Shown: positions 1 to 9,218 of the stretch, piece after piece
Position numbering within the stretch: position 1 is the stretch's first letter
How the letters are laid out: each line of letters begins with the position of its first letter
NCBI GenBank assembly: GCA_026004035.1
Contig: BPII01000004.1
Span: 96,821 to 160,820, forward strand
DNA length: 64,000 nt
Source: Candidatus Sericytochromatia bacterium
GTDB taxonomy: Bacteria; Cyanobacteriota; Sericytochromatia; UBA7694; JACMQJ01
Reading direction: 5' to 3'
Notes under the pieces: model-generated
The model's database searches: none
What the model saw: only the letters and a program-made list of their open reading frames with translations
Told to the model about the DNA's origin: nothing
Made by a program: the position numbers and the translations under genes

Positions 1-437
1 TTTATATTTATAGTTAATTCAGTAGCTCTAAGTTGTGATTCTTTAGATGATGAAAGTATTATTTGTTTAATTTTATAGCTTTTTTCTGATACTGATATTA
101 TTTCTCTTAATATTTCTGTGCTTATATTAGAATCTTGACTTTTAATTGTATATATATATGTATATTTTTTATCTTTTATTATAGGATTATAAATTTTCCA
201 ATCAACATTAGTTTTTTGAACTTCTGTATCAGTTGTTACTACTTCTTTATCATTTGGATCAATATCTTTTTCATCATCACTAATAGGTTTTGAAGTTGGA
301 GATAAAATAGGTTTAGGAGTTTGCTTTATGCTTTGAGATTTTGAATTATTGTTATTACTATTGTTTAATAATATTTCTTCTTGATACTGACAAGATAAAG
401 TAAGAAAAAATAATGTTATTATTAATTTCTTTTTCAT
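1..437 (-). CDS. Putative lipoprotein, C-terminus beyond window
   Basis: Reading the minus strand from the ATG at 437 gives an open frame that runs off the window edge, so about 145 N-terminal residues are visible. It starts MKKKLIITLFFLTLSC, a lipoprotein signal peptide whose lipobox ends at Cys16. An Asn/Ser-rich linker and a Pro/Lys/Asp-rich stretch follow (about residues 22-75), then a more ordered part with YTYIYTIKSQDSN. The likely location is an envelope membrane. I recognise no domain and assign no function. The ATG is preceded by AAAGGAAATG, a reasonable ribosome site. Confidence 0.7.
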   Translation of the reverse strand, partial: MKKKLIITLFFLTLSCQYQEEILLNNSNNNNSKSQSIKQTPKPILSPTSKPISDDEKDIDPNDKEVVTTDTEVQKTNVDWKIYNPIIKDKKYTYIYTIKSQDSNISTEILREIISVSEKSYKIKQIILSSSKESQLRATELTINI

Positions 438-516
438 TTCCTTTAAATATAATAATAATTCTATTATATTAAATATCTGAAAAAAAAGTATTATTTTAAT
501 AAATTATTTAAATTTT

Positions 517-804
517 ATGAATAAAAAAAGAGATAATTTTTATAAAAAACATGTTTTTATTTGTACATTTGGAAAAACTTGTTCAACTCTACCTGAACAT
601 TTTGAAATTTTTAATATCTTAAAAAATAAAATAGCTGAAAAAGGATTGCAAAATGAGATAAGAATAAATAAAGCAGGATGTATGAATTGGTGTTCTGCTG
701 GTCCTGTATTAGTAATATATCCTGAAGGAAAATGGTATAGTGAAATAAAAATTCAAGATATTGATAACATAATAGAAGATATCACAAAAGAATTTATAAA
801 ATAA
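517..804 (+). CDS. Thioredoxin-like [2Fe-2S] ferredoxin-fold protein
   Basis: A 95-residue protein with the cysteine pattern of small thioredoxin-like 2Fe-2S ferredoxins: HVFICTFGKTC near the N-terminus (Cys16 and Cys22) and GCMNWCSAGP at about residues 54-63, followed by the typical VIYPEGKWY strand. The four cysteines would hold one 2Fe-2S cluster. The family resembles the NuoE-type domain and works as a soluble electron carrier or cluster sensor; the partner is unknown. It stands alone, with no obvious Shine-Dalgarno sequence before the ATG. The fold call is good and the role is open. Confidence 0.8.
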   Translation: MNKKRDNFYKKHVFICTFGKTCSTLPEHFEIFNILKNKIAEKGLQNEIRINKAGCMNWCSAGPVLVIYPEGKWYSEIKIQDIDNIIEDITKEFIK

Positions 805-928
805 CAAAACCTTCAAAATTTACTTAAAAATTAATTTTTGTTAATTTATTAAATTTTATTAAATTCGATGACATTAGAGGAAAATTGGTTAGAAAAAATC
901 AAAGAATTAAAAGAATTAGATTCCTCTT

Positions 929-982
929 CAATTTTCTGTTTTTATAAAACTATTTATTTTAAGGTTAAAACAAGATTTATTA
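929..982 (-). mobile_element. Terminal fragment of an IS5-type element
   Basis: On the minus strand this stretch nearly matches the left end of the element relics at 6663 and 18170, sharing TTGTTTTAACCTTAAAATAAA and then TTTTATAAAAACAGAAAAT. Only this end is present and there is no coding capacity. It lies just 3' of the tRNA-Asp gene. Confidence 0.6.
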
Positions 983-1013
983 GAAATAACTTTATTTGTA
1001 AAAAAAAATTTAA

Positions 1014-1087
<74 letters not shown>

Positions 1088-1170
1088 CTAGCTGATGTAT
1101 TGTTAGAAATTATATAATTATTTTGATTAAATGACAATACTTGTAATAATTCTTAAATTCTATCTAATCC

Positions 1171-1310
1171 GGCACTGGGCTAATGTTATTTTTCGATAAG
1201 ATCAAAATCCTTTAATATTAATCATTTTAAAGATTTATATTAAAAATACTTTAAATTTAGTATTTATCAGCATTTCAAGGTAATTTTTTCTATAACTCAA
1301 TCCCAGTGTC
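1171..1310 (+). repeat. MITE-like dispersed repeat, copy 1 (complete)
   Basis: A 140 bp non-coding element bounded by GGCACTGGG at the left and CCCAGTGTC at the right, an almost perfect 9 bp inverted repeat. The same sequence recurs at 29382-29523 in the same orientation, at 23741-23875 inverted, and as a half copy at 6975-7042. Shared internal blocks include AAAGATTTATATTAAAA and TTCTATAACTCAATCCCAGT. It has no ORF, so movement would need a transposase supplied in trans. It occupies part of the gene-free stretch 1088-1618. Confidence 0.8.
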
Positions 1311-1466
1311 GAAAATGGAACACTTATTACTATTTAATATTTCTTAATATTTATATTTTCTGAAAATCTTGATATACTATGATTATAGGATTTGTTAATA
1401 ATTTTTTCTAGGTGTTGCATTTCGAGTGAAAAATTATAAAAATATCAAGAATTATAACTTTAACAT

Positions 1467-1595
1467 AAAAAGCAAACATATAGATTTATAGTATTTTATT
1501 TAAAAATAAATTCCCCTTTTAAAAGGGATAGCAAACCGAAGGTTTGAGCATAGTATTCAGTGAATATCATATATATTTAGTACAATAACTTTAAT
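1467..1595 (+). repeat. Dispersed hairpin repeat, copy A
   Basis: The sequence AGCAAACATATAGATTTATA, then CCCCTTTTAAAAGGG and the hairpin CAAACC-GAA-GGTTTG (1532-1546), recurs inverted at 63021-63127. Two self-complementary segments suggest a REP-like or structured non-autonomous element. No coding potential is visible. It fills the rest of the gene-free region upstream (in + coordinates) of the phenylalanine hydroxylase stop codon. Confidence 0.6.
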
Positions 1596-1618
1596 AACTA
1601 TAAAAGTTATAAAAAACT

Positions 1619-2437
1619 TTATAAACTATTACAATAATCTTTAACTTGTCTATAACAATCATCAAAACTTTCAGCTACAAAAAGTATTTTTTGAGTAATA
1701 GTTGGATCATAGGAGGTATTAGCTATAACTTCAATATCAAAAGGTCTATGACATTCTTTTTCTTCTACACATCTCTTTATATCTATAAAAGAGCTTAAAT
1801 TTCCAGCTCCAAACGTTTTTATTTTTCCATTTTCTTTTATAAGTCCATATTCTATAACAAACCAATAAATATTTTCTAATTTTTTTAATTTATCTTTATC
1901 ATCTGTTTTTAATGCAGCACTTCCTATTTCTTTAGCTATTTTACTAACGTCTTTACTGTAAAGACCACTTGCATGTCCTAATATTTCGTGTATTATATCA
2001 GGTTCAGGTGTAAATCCAGGTGTAGAATGATGTCTTACATATTGAGTAGAGTAAAAAAAACCTTCTGCAAAACTTTGCATAAATTCTTTACCGGGTATTA
2101 ATCCTTTTACTGGTACCATTTGAAAACCTGTTTTTTTATGCATTATTTCTGTAATATATCTTAATTGTGGTATTTCTTTACCTGTAATACCCAGTTCATT
2201 AAGTCCTGTTATATGTTCATCAAAAGCATAATAAGGTGAAAGTTCAATAAGTTTGCTATAAACATATTGCCAAGTTTCTAATTCTTTATTAGTATATTCT
2301 ATAGTAGGTATGCTATCTATACTTCCGTTATATTTTTCACTTTCTAAAGCTATAAAATCTCTTCTTCGTCTATATTCCTCATCTCTAAAACCAGGATGAT
2401 CAGCATCTAGCTGAACAATATAAGGATTAATTATCAT
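1619..2437 (-). CDS. phhA: Phenylalanine-4-hydroxylase
   Basis: A 272-residue monooxygenase of the aromatic amino acid hydroxylase family in its short bacterial form, without an ACT regulatory domain. It converts L-Phe to L-Tyr using O2, non-haem iron and a tetrahydropterin. The iron triad is visible: His150 and His155 in HEILGH, and Glu196 in YWFVIEYGL. The family motif PEPDIIHEILGHA is intact, as is the region around FYSTQYVRHHSTPGFTPEPD. It is monocistronic, and an AAGGGAGC ribosome site precedes the ATG at 2437. A fumarylacetoacetase-like gene and a flavin reductase at 16-18 kb could act further along the same Phe/Tyr route. Confidence 0.95.
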   Translation of the reverse strand: MIINPYIVQLDADHPGFRDEEYRRRRDFIALESEKYNGSIDSIPTIEYTNKELETWQYVYSKLIELSPYYAFDEHITGLNELGITGKEIPQLRYITEIMHKKTGFQMVPVKGLIPGKEFMQSFAEGFFYSTQYVRHHSTPGFTPEPDIIHEILGHASGLYSKDVSKIAKEIGSAALKTDDKDKLKKLENIYWFVIEYGLIKENGKIKTFGAGNLSSFIDIKRCVEEKECHRPFDIEVIANTSYDPTITQKILFVAESFDDCYRQVKDYCNSL

Positions 2438-2558
2438 AATAAAAGCTCCCTTGCTCTAATTAAATTCTATAATAAAAATTTAGCTTTAACAATTTTGATT
2501 TTTAAAAAATTATAGTATAATTCTATATTGTTATTATTTTTAATGAAAGGAAAAAATA

Positions 2559-2819
2559 ATGCCACATGTAGTTACAGAACCATGTATAGGGACAAAAGAT
2601 AAAGCATGTGTAGGAGTTTGCCCTGTTGATTGCTTTTATGATATAGGAGAACAATTAGTAATAAATCCTGATGAGTGTATAGATTGTGGTGCATGTGTTG
2701 ATGTTTGTCCTGTAACAGCGATATATCCTGATGACCAAGTTCCCGAGAAATGGGAATCATATATAGAAAAAAATAAAAAAGCGTTTGATGGTGATACACC
2801 TCCGAAAGCTTCAGTTTAG
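2559..2819 (+). CDS. fdxA: 7Fe/8Fe ferredoxin (FdxA type)
   Basis: An 86-residue cytoplasmic electron carrier. Eight cysteines lie in two clusters: Cys9, Cys17, Cys21 and Cys25 in the [18 protein letters not shown] region, and Cys40, Cys43, Cys46 and Cys50 in [12 protein letters not shown]. The long gap between the first two cysteines is typical of the Azotobacter/Mycobacterium FdxA family, which carries a 3Fe-4S plus a 4Fe-4S cluster. The C-terminal [15 protein letters not shown] tail is also typical. The start has a good ribosome site (GAAAGGAAAAAATAATG). Redox partners are unknown. Confidence 0.93.
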   Translation: MPHVVTEPCIGTKDKACVGVCPVDCFYDIGEQLVINPDECIDCGACVDVCPVTAIYPDDQVPEKWESYIEKNKKAFDGDTPPKASV

Positions 2820-3468
2820 TTTATTAATAATATTTTTTTTATTTTATATAGAAAAAGCAAAAGCTATTATCATAGATTTTAATAATACTTTAAGGAATTC
2901 AAAAGATTTTTATTCGAAAAATGATTATAAGACTTCATTTGAACACTTTTCAAAATTAGAAAAAAAATATCCAAATAATTTACTAATAAAATATAATTTA
3001 GCTCATTTACATTATAAAAACGGCGAATATGACTTATCAGAAAAAAAATTCAAAGAATTAGCTGAAAATATTAATATTGATAATATTTTAAGAGCAAACT
3101 CTTTTTATAATTTAGGAAATTCTTTTTATAAACAAGCAAAATTAGAAGAAGCTGAGAAAGCATATTTATCAGCCTTACAAATAAACCCTAATGATATACA
3201 AGCTAAAAAAAATTTGGAAAAAGTAAGACAAGAATTAAAAAATAAAAATAATGAAAATAATGATTTAAGAAAACAAAAAGATAAAAAACAAAAAAAAGAT
3301 AAAGATAATAAAAATAAGAATTCACAAAGAAATAATAATAATAATAGTAATATAGATAAGAATATAAGAAAACAGCTCAATAATTTAGAAGAAAGTAATA
3401 AAGATTTTATAAAAAATCAAATATTGAAAAATATAACAGGAAATTATGGTATAGAAAAAGATTGGTAA
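2785..3468 (+). CDS. Exported TPR-repeat protein, BatC-like
   Basis: A 227-residue protein with a hydrophobic N-terminal signal ([17 protein letters not shown]), about three tetratricopeptide units (residues ~28-150; for example [20 protein letters not shown]), then a very Lys/Asn-rich tail. TPRs followed by a polar low-complexity tail resemble BatC/BatE proteins of aerotolerance-type operons, but no BatA/B/D partners are nearby. The start overlaps the last 35 bases of the ferredoxin gene in another frame; the second Met at 2788 is equally plausible. The function is probably protein-protein contact in the envelope. Confidence 0.75.
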   Translation: MMVIHLRKLQFSLLIIFFLFYIEKAKAIIIDFNNTLRNSKDFYSKNDYKTSFEHFSKLEKKYPNNLLIKYNLAHLHYKNGEYDLSEKKFKELAENINIDNILRANSFYNLGNSFYKQAKLEEAEKAYLSALQINPNDIQAKKNLEKVRQELKNKNNENNDLRKQKDKKQKKDKDNKNKNSQRNNNNNSNIDKNIRKQLNNLEESNKDFIKNQILKNITGNYGIEKDW

Positions 3469-3471
3469 ATA

Positions 3472-4137
3472 TTACTCTATTGCTCTAGCTATAACTATAA
3501 CAAATATTTTATTTACACAATTGTTTTTCAATAATTTACAAGCTTCTTTGATAGTTGTTCCTGTTGTGTATATATCATCAACAATAACAATATTCTTATT
3601 TTTAAGATTTATTTTACTATTGATAATAAAGGCATTTTTTAAATTTTCTTTTCTTTCATCAAGATTTAATGAAAATTGGGCTTTAGTATTTTTTATTCTA
3701 TCAAGTATATTTAAATATTTCCACCTTTTTTTATAAGCAATTTCTTTTGCTAATAACTCTGACTGATTAAAACCTCTTGATTTCATTTTTTCTTTATGAA
3801 TTGGAATAGAAGTAATAATATCTACTTTATCTTTTATATTTATATTTTTTTCTATTAAATTAGAAAATATTATTGATAAATCTTTGTTTTTATTATATTT
3901 ATATTCATAAATCAATGTTTTTAGTAATCCAGAATAAACACCTATACAAAACAATTTTTCAAAATATATTTCATTGTTATTACAATGATTGCAAACATTA
4001 CTATTTAGAATGAATTGACATTTAGAACATTTATATTCTAAAGTTTGTATAAGACTTTCACAAGGTTTACATAATAAATTATTTTGTATTCTATTACAAG
4101 ATATACATTTTTTCTTATATAAAAAATCTAAAAACAA
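3472..4137 (-). CDS. comF: ComF family phosphoribosyltransferase-like protein
   Basis: A 221-residue member of the ComF/GntX family. The N-terminus has two CxxC-type zinc pairs (KKCISCNR and LLCKPCESL) and a second set around YKCSKCQF and VCNHCNNN. The C-terminal half is a PRTase fold with the PRPP-binding signature IVDDIYTTGTT. In competent bacteria ComF helps internalised single-stranded DNA enter recombination, but in many genomes the family's role is uncertain. It converges with the TPR gene, with only a few bases between the stop codons, and is immediately downstream of the FecR-domain gene (1 bp gap), so the two are probably co-transcribed. Confidence 0.88.
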   Translation of the reverse strand: MFLDFLYKKKCISCNRIQNNLLCKPCESLIQTLEYKCSKCQFILNSNVCNHCNNNEIYFEKLFCIGVYSGLLKTLIYEYKYNKNKDLSIIFSNLIEKNINIKDKVDIITSIPIHKEKMKSRGFNQSELLAKEIAYKKRWKYLNILDRIKNTKAQFSLNLDERKENLKNAFIINSKINLKNKNIVIVDDIYTTGTTIKEACKLLKNNCVNKIFVIVIARAIE

Positions 4138-4138
4138 T

Positions 4139-5119
4139 TTATTTTATTATTATTTGCAAATCACCTGTTGTTGGTGAAGTATTTAAGTTTTGATTTTGCT
4201 GAACATTTGGCATACTTGGTATTTGTTGTGTATTGACATTTGAAGGACTAAGATTTTCTTGATTTGGAGAAGTATTTGAAAAATTGTTACTATTATTATT
4301 ATTATTATAATTTTGAAAATTACTATTATTATCATTATTATTAACATTAGCTACATTATTATTGGTATTGTTATTATTACTATTGTTATCTGAATTATTG
4401 TTGTTAAAATTATTATTCTGATTATTATTTGCATTAAAATCAGGTGTTGCTATATCTCTATTTTGATTTAAAATTGATTCTATACCAACATTATTTATTG
4501 AAAAGACGCCATTAGAAAATGTTATTATATCACCTGGTCTTACTTGTAGTGCTTCTCCAGTAGGGTTACCATTAATGTCTAATTTAAATAAGTTAGCTGT
4601 ACCTTCTACCAAACCAAAAGCAAATGAACCAGAAATACCTTGAGCAATCTTATTAATATTATTACTAGCAATCATATTATTAATATTACTTCCTTCTTTA
4701 TCATTATCTTCAAATTTTGCAAATCCTTCTGTTCCTGTTATAGCTGCAACAGCTGAAGGTGTTTTTATATTTAAACCTACAGATTTTTTAACTACTTTAA
4801 ACCACATTTTACCAGAATTTAGTTCAACTGATCTTGCTTCCATATCTAAAACTGTAAAACTTGATCTACTACCTATTCTAGCTAATGAACCATCACCATA
4901 CATTATTTCTACTTTTGACATTGCACCTGTTCTTATATTTGTGCCTGGTCTAAGTAATTGATTAATTCTAGCTTCTCTCCATTCACTTACTCCATATTTA
5001 AGTTCAACTTTATTTTCTAAAGATTTTATAATTGCTTTTTTAGGATCAGTGTTTTCAGCATAAACTAATGTAGAACAAACTAAAATTGTCAAAAAACTTA
5101 CAAAAGCTTTTTTTATCAT
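4139..5119 (-). CDS. Secreted FecR-domain protein with Asn-rich tail
   Basis: A 326-residue protein with a cleavable signal peptide (KKAFVSFLTILVCSTLVYA). A FecR-type domain at about residues 35-135 carries the hallmark patterns LLRPGTNIRTG, VEIMYGDGSLARIG, LNSGKMWFKV and TPSAVAAITGTEG. The last third (~220-310) is almost entirely Asn, encoded by AAT/AAC runs, with some Ser, Pro and Gln. Secreted FecR domains of this kind occur outside iron sensing and may bind envelope polymers. It sits 11 bases downstream of a beta-barrel gene on the same strand, so an outer-membrane or periplasmic pair is likely. Confidence 0.85.
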   Translation of the reverse strand: MIKKAFVSFLTILVCSTLVYAENTDPKKAIIKSLENKVELKYGVSEWREARINQLLRPGTNIRTGAMSKVEIMYGDGSLARIGSRSSFTVLDMEARSVELNSGKMWFKVVKKSVGLNIKTPSAVAAITGTEGFAKFEDNDKEGSNINNMIASNNINKIAQGISGSFAFGLVEGTANLFKLDINGNPTGEALQVRPGDIITFSNGVFSINNVGIESILNQNRDIATPDFNANNNQNNNFNNNNSDNNSNNNNTNNNVANVNNNDNNSNFQNYNNNNNSNNFSNTSPNQENLSPSNVNTQQIPSMPNVQQNQNLNTSPTTGDLQIIIK

Positions 5120-5130
5120 AAAATATCCTC

Positions 5131-5913
5131 CTAAAAATTAATCACATTATTATATCCAGCAATTATATTTAACCCTGTATTAAAAATTCCTAAATTTCTA
5201 TCGACTGATTTAGATGTTATTTGAGTATATTCTCCAAACCACTGCAAAGTAAGCCAGGGACTAAAATAATATTGAAAATTAAGATTTCCAGAATATCTAT
5301 TTTCATCTTCTATATTATCCAAATCTCTTACTCTAAATCTTGCATTAAAGTTACCAACAAAATTATTGTTAAATACATGTCTTAAGCCAATTAAAAATGT
5401 GTGATTTGTTGCCCTAAAATCCTTGAGCTCTGTATTTATTCTATCTAATTGATAACCAGCAAACAACAATTCATTATTTATAGGATAATAATAAGTTATA
5501 CCACCTAAATATAGCATATCAAAAGGTCTTCTATTATTAACAGTTGAAACTAATTGTATTGGCTGTAAGCCTGTATATATATTTAATGAGTTGAAAAGCC
5601 ATTGAGACAAATTTAAAGAACCAGTAAATAATAATGAGTTAAAATCTTTTAGATTTAAAAAGTTATTAAATTGAGTTTGTAACCTAAACAAAACTTGAGT
5701 TTGAGATGATGCTAAATATCTAGCAGTTCCTGTTAAAGAATAAGAGTTTATAAAATCACCAGGAAAATTACTTATCTGTGCTAAATTAGAGTTAAATTGT
5801 CCTCCAATATCACCTTCTATTCTAAAATCTATTTTATTATCAGTTTGTGCTATTGCTATTTTATTATTGCAAGATAAAAATAGTATTAATAAATATAGTG
5901 TTTTTTTTTTCAT
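5131..5913 (-). CDS. Putative outer-membrane beta-barrel protein
   Basis: A 260-residue protein with a signal peptide (MKKKTLYLLILFLSCNNKIAIAQ) and then alternating polar/aromatic strands typical of beta-barrels, such as SLTGTARYLASSQTQVLFRLQTQF and NFNARFRVRDL. It ends in an aromatic residue (VINF), as outer-membrane proteins usually do for BAM recognition. I recognise no specific family. It heads a probable operon with the FecR-domain protein and comF. Confidence 0.7.
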   Translation of the reverse strand: MKKKTLYLLILFLSCNNKIAIAQTDNKIDFRIEGDIGGQFNSNLAQISNFPGDFINSYSLTGTARYLASSQTQVLFRLQTQFNNFLNLKDFNSLLFTGSLNLSQWLFNSLNIYTGLQPIQLVSTVNNRRPFDMLYLGGITYYYPINNELLFAGYQLDRINTELKDFRATNHTFLIGLRHVFNNNFVGNFNARFRVRDLDNIEDENRYSGNLNFQYYFSPWLTLQWFGEYTQITSKSVDRNLGIFNTGLNIIAGYNNVINF

Positions 5914-6023
5914 TATCTTACCTGTTTATATTCCATAAATACAAATTAATTATATCATTATAAAATAATTTTATAACTTTATTTTTCTTTTTACAGTGAG
6001 ATTTTTAACAGTAAAGATATTTC

Positions 6024-6594
6024 TTAACTAATATTTAAAAATTTATGAGTTTGTATGCTTAATCTCCATTCAGGATTATTTTTTTACTAAATCTATGCAA
6101 TAATTAATATTTTCAAAATTTGGAGAATCATAATTCATTTGTGGTGATATTAAATATTGTTTAAAATTTCCAAATTTTTTAGGAATTTTATCACCTTTTT
6201 TTATAACAAATTTTAGTTCATCACCAAAATCTTGAGAAATATTTTTTGATTTTGGAGATACGCAAATAAAATCTATTAATTTTGGAGTTTTTAATATCCC
6301 ATTAGTTTCTATTGCTAAATAATAATTCTTTTCTTTTAAAGTTTCTAATAAATCATCATCTAATTGCAATGTTGGTTCTCCACCAGTAAATATAATGTTT
6401 TTACAATTAAATTTTTGAATATATTTAATTATTTCATCTTTATTAAGACTTAAATTTATATTATTATAAGGTGTATCACAGAAACTACAAGATAAATTAC
6501 AATTAGAAAAACGAATAAATATATTTGCTGTTCCTGTTCTTATTCCTTCTCCTTGCAAAGAATAAAAAATTTCTACTAAATTATACTTTTTCAT
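6024..6594 (-). CDS. queE: 7-carboxy-7-deazaguanine synthase (one frameshift)
   Basis: A radical SAM enzyme of queuosine (preQ0) biosynthesis that converts CPH4 to CDG. The N-terminal motif FYSLQGEG and the cluster-binding CNLSCSFCDTPY (CxxxCxxC) are followed by FTGGEPTLQ and AIETNG. Translation from the ATG at 6594 stops at 6076 after 172 residues. Removing one base from the A-run near 6080 continues into NPEWRLSIQTHKFLNI, the characteristic C-terminus of the family, and gives 189 residues. I therefore annotate through the stop at 6024. No other queuosine genes are in the window. Confidence 0.9.
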
Positions 6595-6662
6595 ATTTGA
6601 ATATTTTTATACTCAAATTCTGTAGTTTGCATTAAAAAAAAAAACTTAAATGTTGAATAATA

Positions 6663-6971
6663 GACTCGTTTTAACCTTAAAATAAATGGTTTTATAAAAA
6701 CAGAAAATTGCTGTAATATAGTATTTAGAGTGATTTTGTAATGTAAAATTTCTCTAATAGCAATTTTTATAATAAATGATGCATAATTAATAGTTAAAAT
6801 AAAGTATAGAGAATAAAAACAGAAAATACTATTTGTCAAGTAAAAAAATATAAAATAATTCTTTAAAGATTAAAAATAACCGATATTAATCTATATAACA
6901 AGATTATAGATGTATGTTGTGGATTATTTAATTTTTATATAATGAAAATAATTATAAGCATACAATAACTC
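6663..6971 (+). mobile_element. IS5-type element deletion derivative, non-coding
   Basis: About 310 bp whose two ends match the ends of the larger relic at 18170-18827. The left end is GACTCGTTTTAACCTTAAAA. The right end is a ~140 bp block containing GATGTATGTTGTGGATTATT and finishing ATACAATAACTC. The transposase gene is gone. Its right boundary runs directly into half of a MITE-like repeat, which suggests insertion into, or deletion of, that element. Confidence 0.6.
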
Positions 6972-6974
6972 TAA

Positions 6975-7042
6975 TATAAATCTTTAAAACGCTTACTATT
7001 GAAGGATTTTAAGCTTATTAAAAAAACATTAGCCCAGTGCCT
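6975..7042 (-). repeat. MITE-like repeat, half copy
   Basis: This matches the last ~68 bases of the inverted copy at 23741-23875 (AAATCTTTAAAACGCTTACT and then CATTAGCCCAGTGCC). The other half is missing and replaced by the IS relic on its left. The rest of the gap up to 7128 shows nothing recognisable. Confidence 0.65.
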
Positions 7043-7128
7043 TCTTTTTTTTAGAATTACAATAAATTTACTAAATTTTGATAGCTAAAATTTAGTAAAG
7101 ATAATAATTGTAACTTTTTACTTACTAC

Positions 7129-7989
7129 TTACCAAAAAAAGAATATCAAAGGTAAATGTAATCTTTCAGCCCAAGCTCTTTCATTATGTTCAGCTTCTTC
7201 ATGCTCAAAATATGCTAAATTTTCACCTTCTACAAAACCTATATCTAGAAGAATATTTCTTAATTTTCTAGTACTCTGTATGCCTTCATTTTCTTCTTCA
7301 TCACCTTCATATTCTTTTGTTCCCATGTCAAGCCATATTTTTAAATTAGGAACTAGGTTTCTTGCATGCTTATAAACTATTCCATTACCCCACCATAAAG
7401 AAGGAGACATAATACCTATTTTTGAAAAAACATGGGGATAGTAAAGTCCTAGATAAAAAGAAATAATACCACCTAAAGAAGATCCCATTACAGCTGTAGT
7501 ATCTCTATAAGGTAAAGTTCTATATTTTCTATCAATAAAAGGTTTCAACTCACTGACTAAAAATCTTGAATATTTTCTACCACCTCCACCTTGTTTTATA
7601 TCATCATAGTCTAAATACATAGATGTCCAAGTATATTCATATTCTCTTTCATAAGAATTACTTATACCTACAACAATTATTTCTTCAATTAAATGATTTT
7701 CCGTTAAATATTCTACTGTCAAATCAACATCCCAACTTACACCACCAAAAGATATTCTCGGATCAAATAAGTTATTTCCATCATGCATGTAAAGAACAGG
7801 ATAAGATTTATATAATTTTTCATAATAACCTGGTGGTAAATAAATATCTATATATCTTTTATTACCTAGAGTGTTAGAATAGAACTTATGTCTTTTTATT
7901 ATACCTTTTATATTTTTTGAATGTTTATAAACATTTAAATTTTTCTCTCTATCTATTTCCGAATGAAATTTTCTTAAAAAATCATTCAT
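7129..7989 (-). CDS. Esterase, enterochelin-esterase/EstD-like alpha/beta hydrolase
   Basis: A 286-residue alpha/beta hydrolase of the putative esterase family. The oxyanion and entry motif YPVLYMHDGNNLFD is followed by the nucleophile elbow MGSSLGG (Ser in GxSxG) at about residues 167-173. Late motifs include WLDMGTKE and an EHNERAWAERL segment with the likely catalytic His. There is no signal peptide, so it is cytoplasmic. The substrate cannot be read from sequence; relatives cleave acyl or siderophore esters. Its ATG overlaps the stop of the upstream DUF433 gene (TAATG), implying translational coupling. Confidence 0.85.
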   Translation of the reverse strand: MNDFLRKFHSEIDREKNLNVYKHSKNIKGIIKRHKFYSNTLGNKRYIDIYLPPGYYEKLYKSYPVLYMHDGNNLFDPRISFGGVSWDVDLTVEYLTENHLIEEIIVVGISNSYEREYEYTWTSMYLDYDDIKQGGGGRKYSRFLVSELKPFIDRKYRTLPYRDTTAVMGSSLGGIISFYLGLYYPHVFSKIGIMSPSLWWGNGIVYKHARNLVPNLKIWLDMGTKEYEGDEEENEGIQSTRKLRNILLDIGFVEGENLAYFEHEEAEHNERAWAERLHLPLIFFFW

Positions 7990-8204
7990 TATAAATTCTC
8001 CAATATTGGTCTTGAAAAAACTTCTTCAGCATATTTTATAGCAGAAATAATATCTTCTTCACTTAATTGAGGATAAATTCTAGCTATTTCTTTTATTGAT
8101 TTTCCACTAGCTAGTTTATTTAATATAGTTGCTACTGTTATAGTTGTTCCTACAAAATGAGCCTTACCATTCAATATCTCTGAATTATGAACAATTTTTC
8201 TCAT
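7989..8204 (-). CDS. DUF433 small protein (antitoxin-like)
   Basis: A 71-residue protein matching the DUF433 pattern: IVHNSEILNGKAHFVGTTI, then a winged-helix-like segment (ILNKLASGKSIKEIARIYP) and a C-terminal helix (LSEEDIISAIKYAEE). Proteins of this family are often antitoxin-like partners of PIN-like DUF5615 proteins. No such toxin is adjacent; the next gene is an esterase. A regulatory role in the operon or an orphan antitoxin are both possible. Confidence 0.8.
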   Translation of the reverse strand: MRKIVHNSEILNGKAHFVGTTITVATILNKLASGKSIKEIARIYPQLSEEDIISAIKYAEEVFSRPILENL

Positions 8205-8206
8205 TT

Positions 8207-9070
8207 TTAAACCTCTATTTTATTTATATATTCATTCATAGAATTATACATTTCTTTCCATCTATTTTCTAGCTGTGGTAAAAGATTAGTAAATTCATTC
8301 TTTTGCTAAAATTGAGATTTTTTTTAGCTTTCTTATAGTTATTTTTCTCGTTTGGAGCAAGTCCAACCTCATTTCTTTTTTCAGCTAAAAATTTTATAGC
8401 AACATTTTGATCAGTATATTTTGATATTATATTAACAAGTTCTAATAAATGTTTTTGTTCTATTTCCTTATCCCAATTTTCAGCATTTACAATTATAGAA
8501 GAAGATAATAATTCATGAAAAACTTTACAAGACTGAATTTCTTCACTAAAAACATTTGTAAGTAATTCTGATAAAGTAACTCTGTCTTTTGATCTTATAT
8601 AGTCTATAACTTTTTTCTTTAATGTGTCTGACAAATCACTTTCTAAAAGATTATCTTCATTTAAAGCTACTACATCAGTTATTTTATTAAATTTCTCTTG
8701 AATATCTTTTTTATAAGGGCATTCATCATTTCTCTGCATAACTCTCATTAAAATTTGCTGAGGAACTAATTTACCAAGAGATTTGTATAAAATTTTTTCT
8801 CCTGTATAGTTACTATTAAATTTAAATTTCCCATGACCATAACCCCAACAAAACATATGAGATATTACGTCTATACCACCTAATTTATTAAGTTCTGTAT
8901 GTGTTAAATTACCTTCATACATATACATAGAAGCATTAGCTTCTTTTGATAAATAAAAAATCTAATTTTCCAGATTTATTTAATAAAGATAAAAATTGTA
9001 TAATACTAGGTATTACAAAGTTATCTCCTGATTCTCCTTCAAAAACTAAAAAATCTGATGATTCAGCCAT
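8207..9070 (-). CDS. DUF4388 (PATAN-type) protein, frameshifted
   Basis: The true start is the ATG at 9070 (MAESSDFLVFEGESGDN). About 40 codons later, near 8950, one extra base shifts the frame into SKEANASMYMYEGNLTH, and two more extra bases near the 3' end lead to KNEFTNLLPQLENRWKEMYN and the stop at 8207. Corrected, it is 286 residues. The N-terminal ~115 residues follow the DUF4388/PATAN plan: a start like IQFLSLLNKSGKLDF, then MYMYEGNLTHTEL and a closing CWGYGHGKFKF. Such domains occur in two-component and gliding-motility regulators. The C-terminal half is helical with no known domain. Confidence 0.7.
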
Positions 9071-9218
9071 AATAATAAATTAACATACAATAATTTTAAA
9101 TGTAAAAAGTTTAAAATATATTATTTAATAAATTTATAATACATAAGTCTATAAGTTTTTTTTATGCCAAATTTATAGTTTTATTGTTAAAGTAAAGTGA
9201 TATAATTATTTTATAGAT

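Noticed and set aside
2572..2799. 75-codon minus-strand ORF rich in His/Leu/Tyr
   Set aside because: It lies entirely inside the ferredoxin gene on the other strand and has no domain, and its composition is the complement of a Cys/Pro/Asp-rich gene.
7989..8204. Complete toxin-antitoxin pair with DUF433
   Set aside because: No DUF5615 or PIN-like toxin is adjacent; the neighbouring gene is a clear alpha/beta hydrolase.
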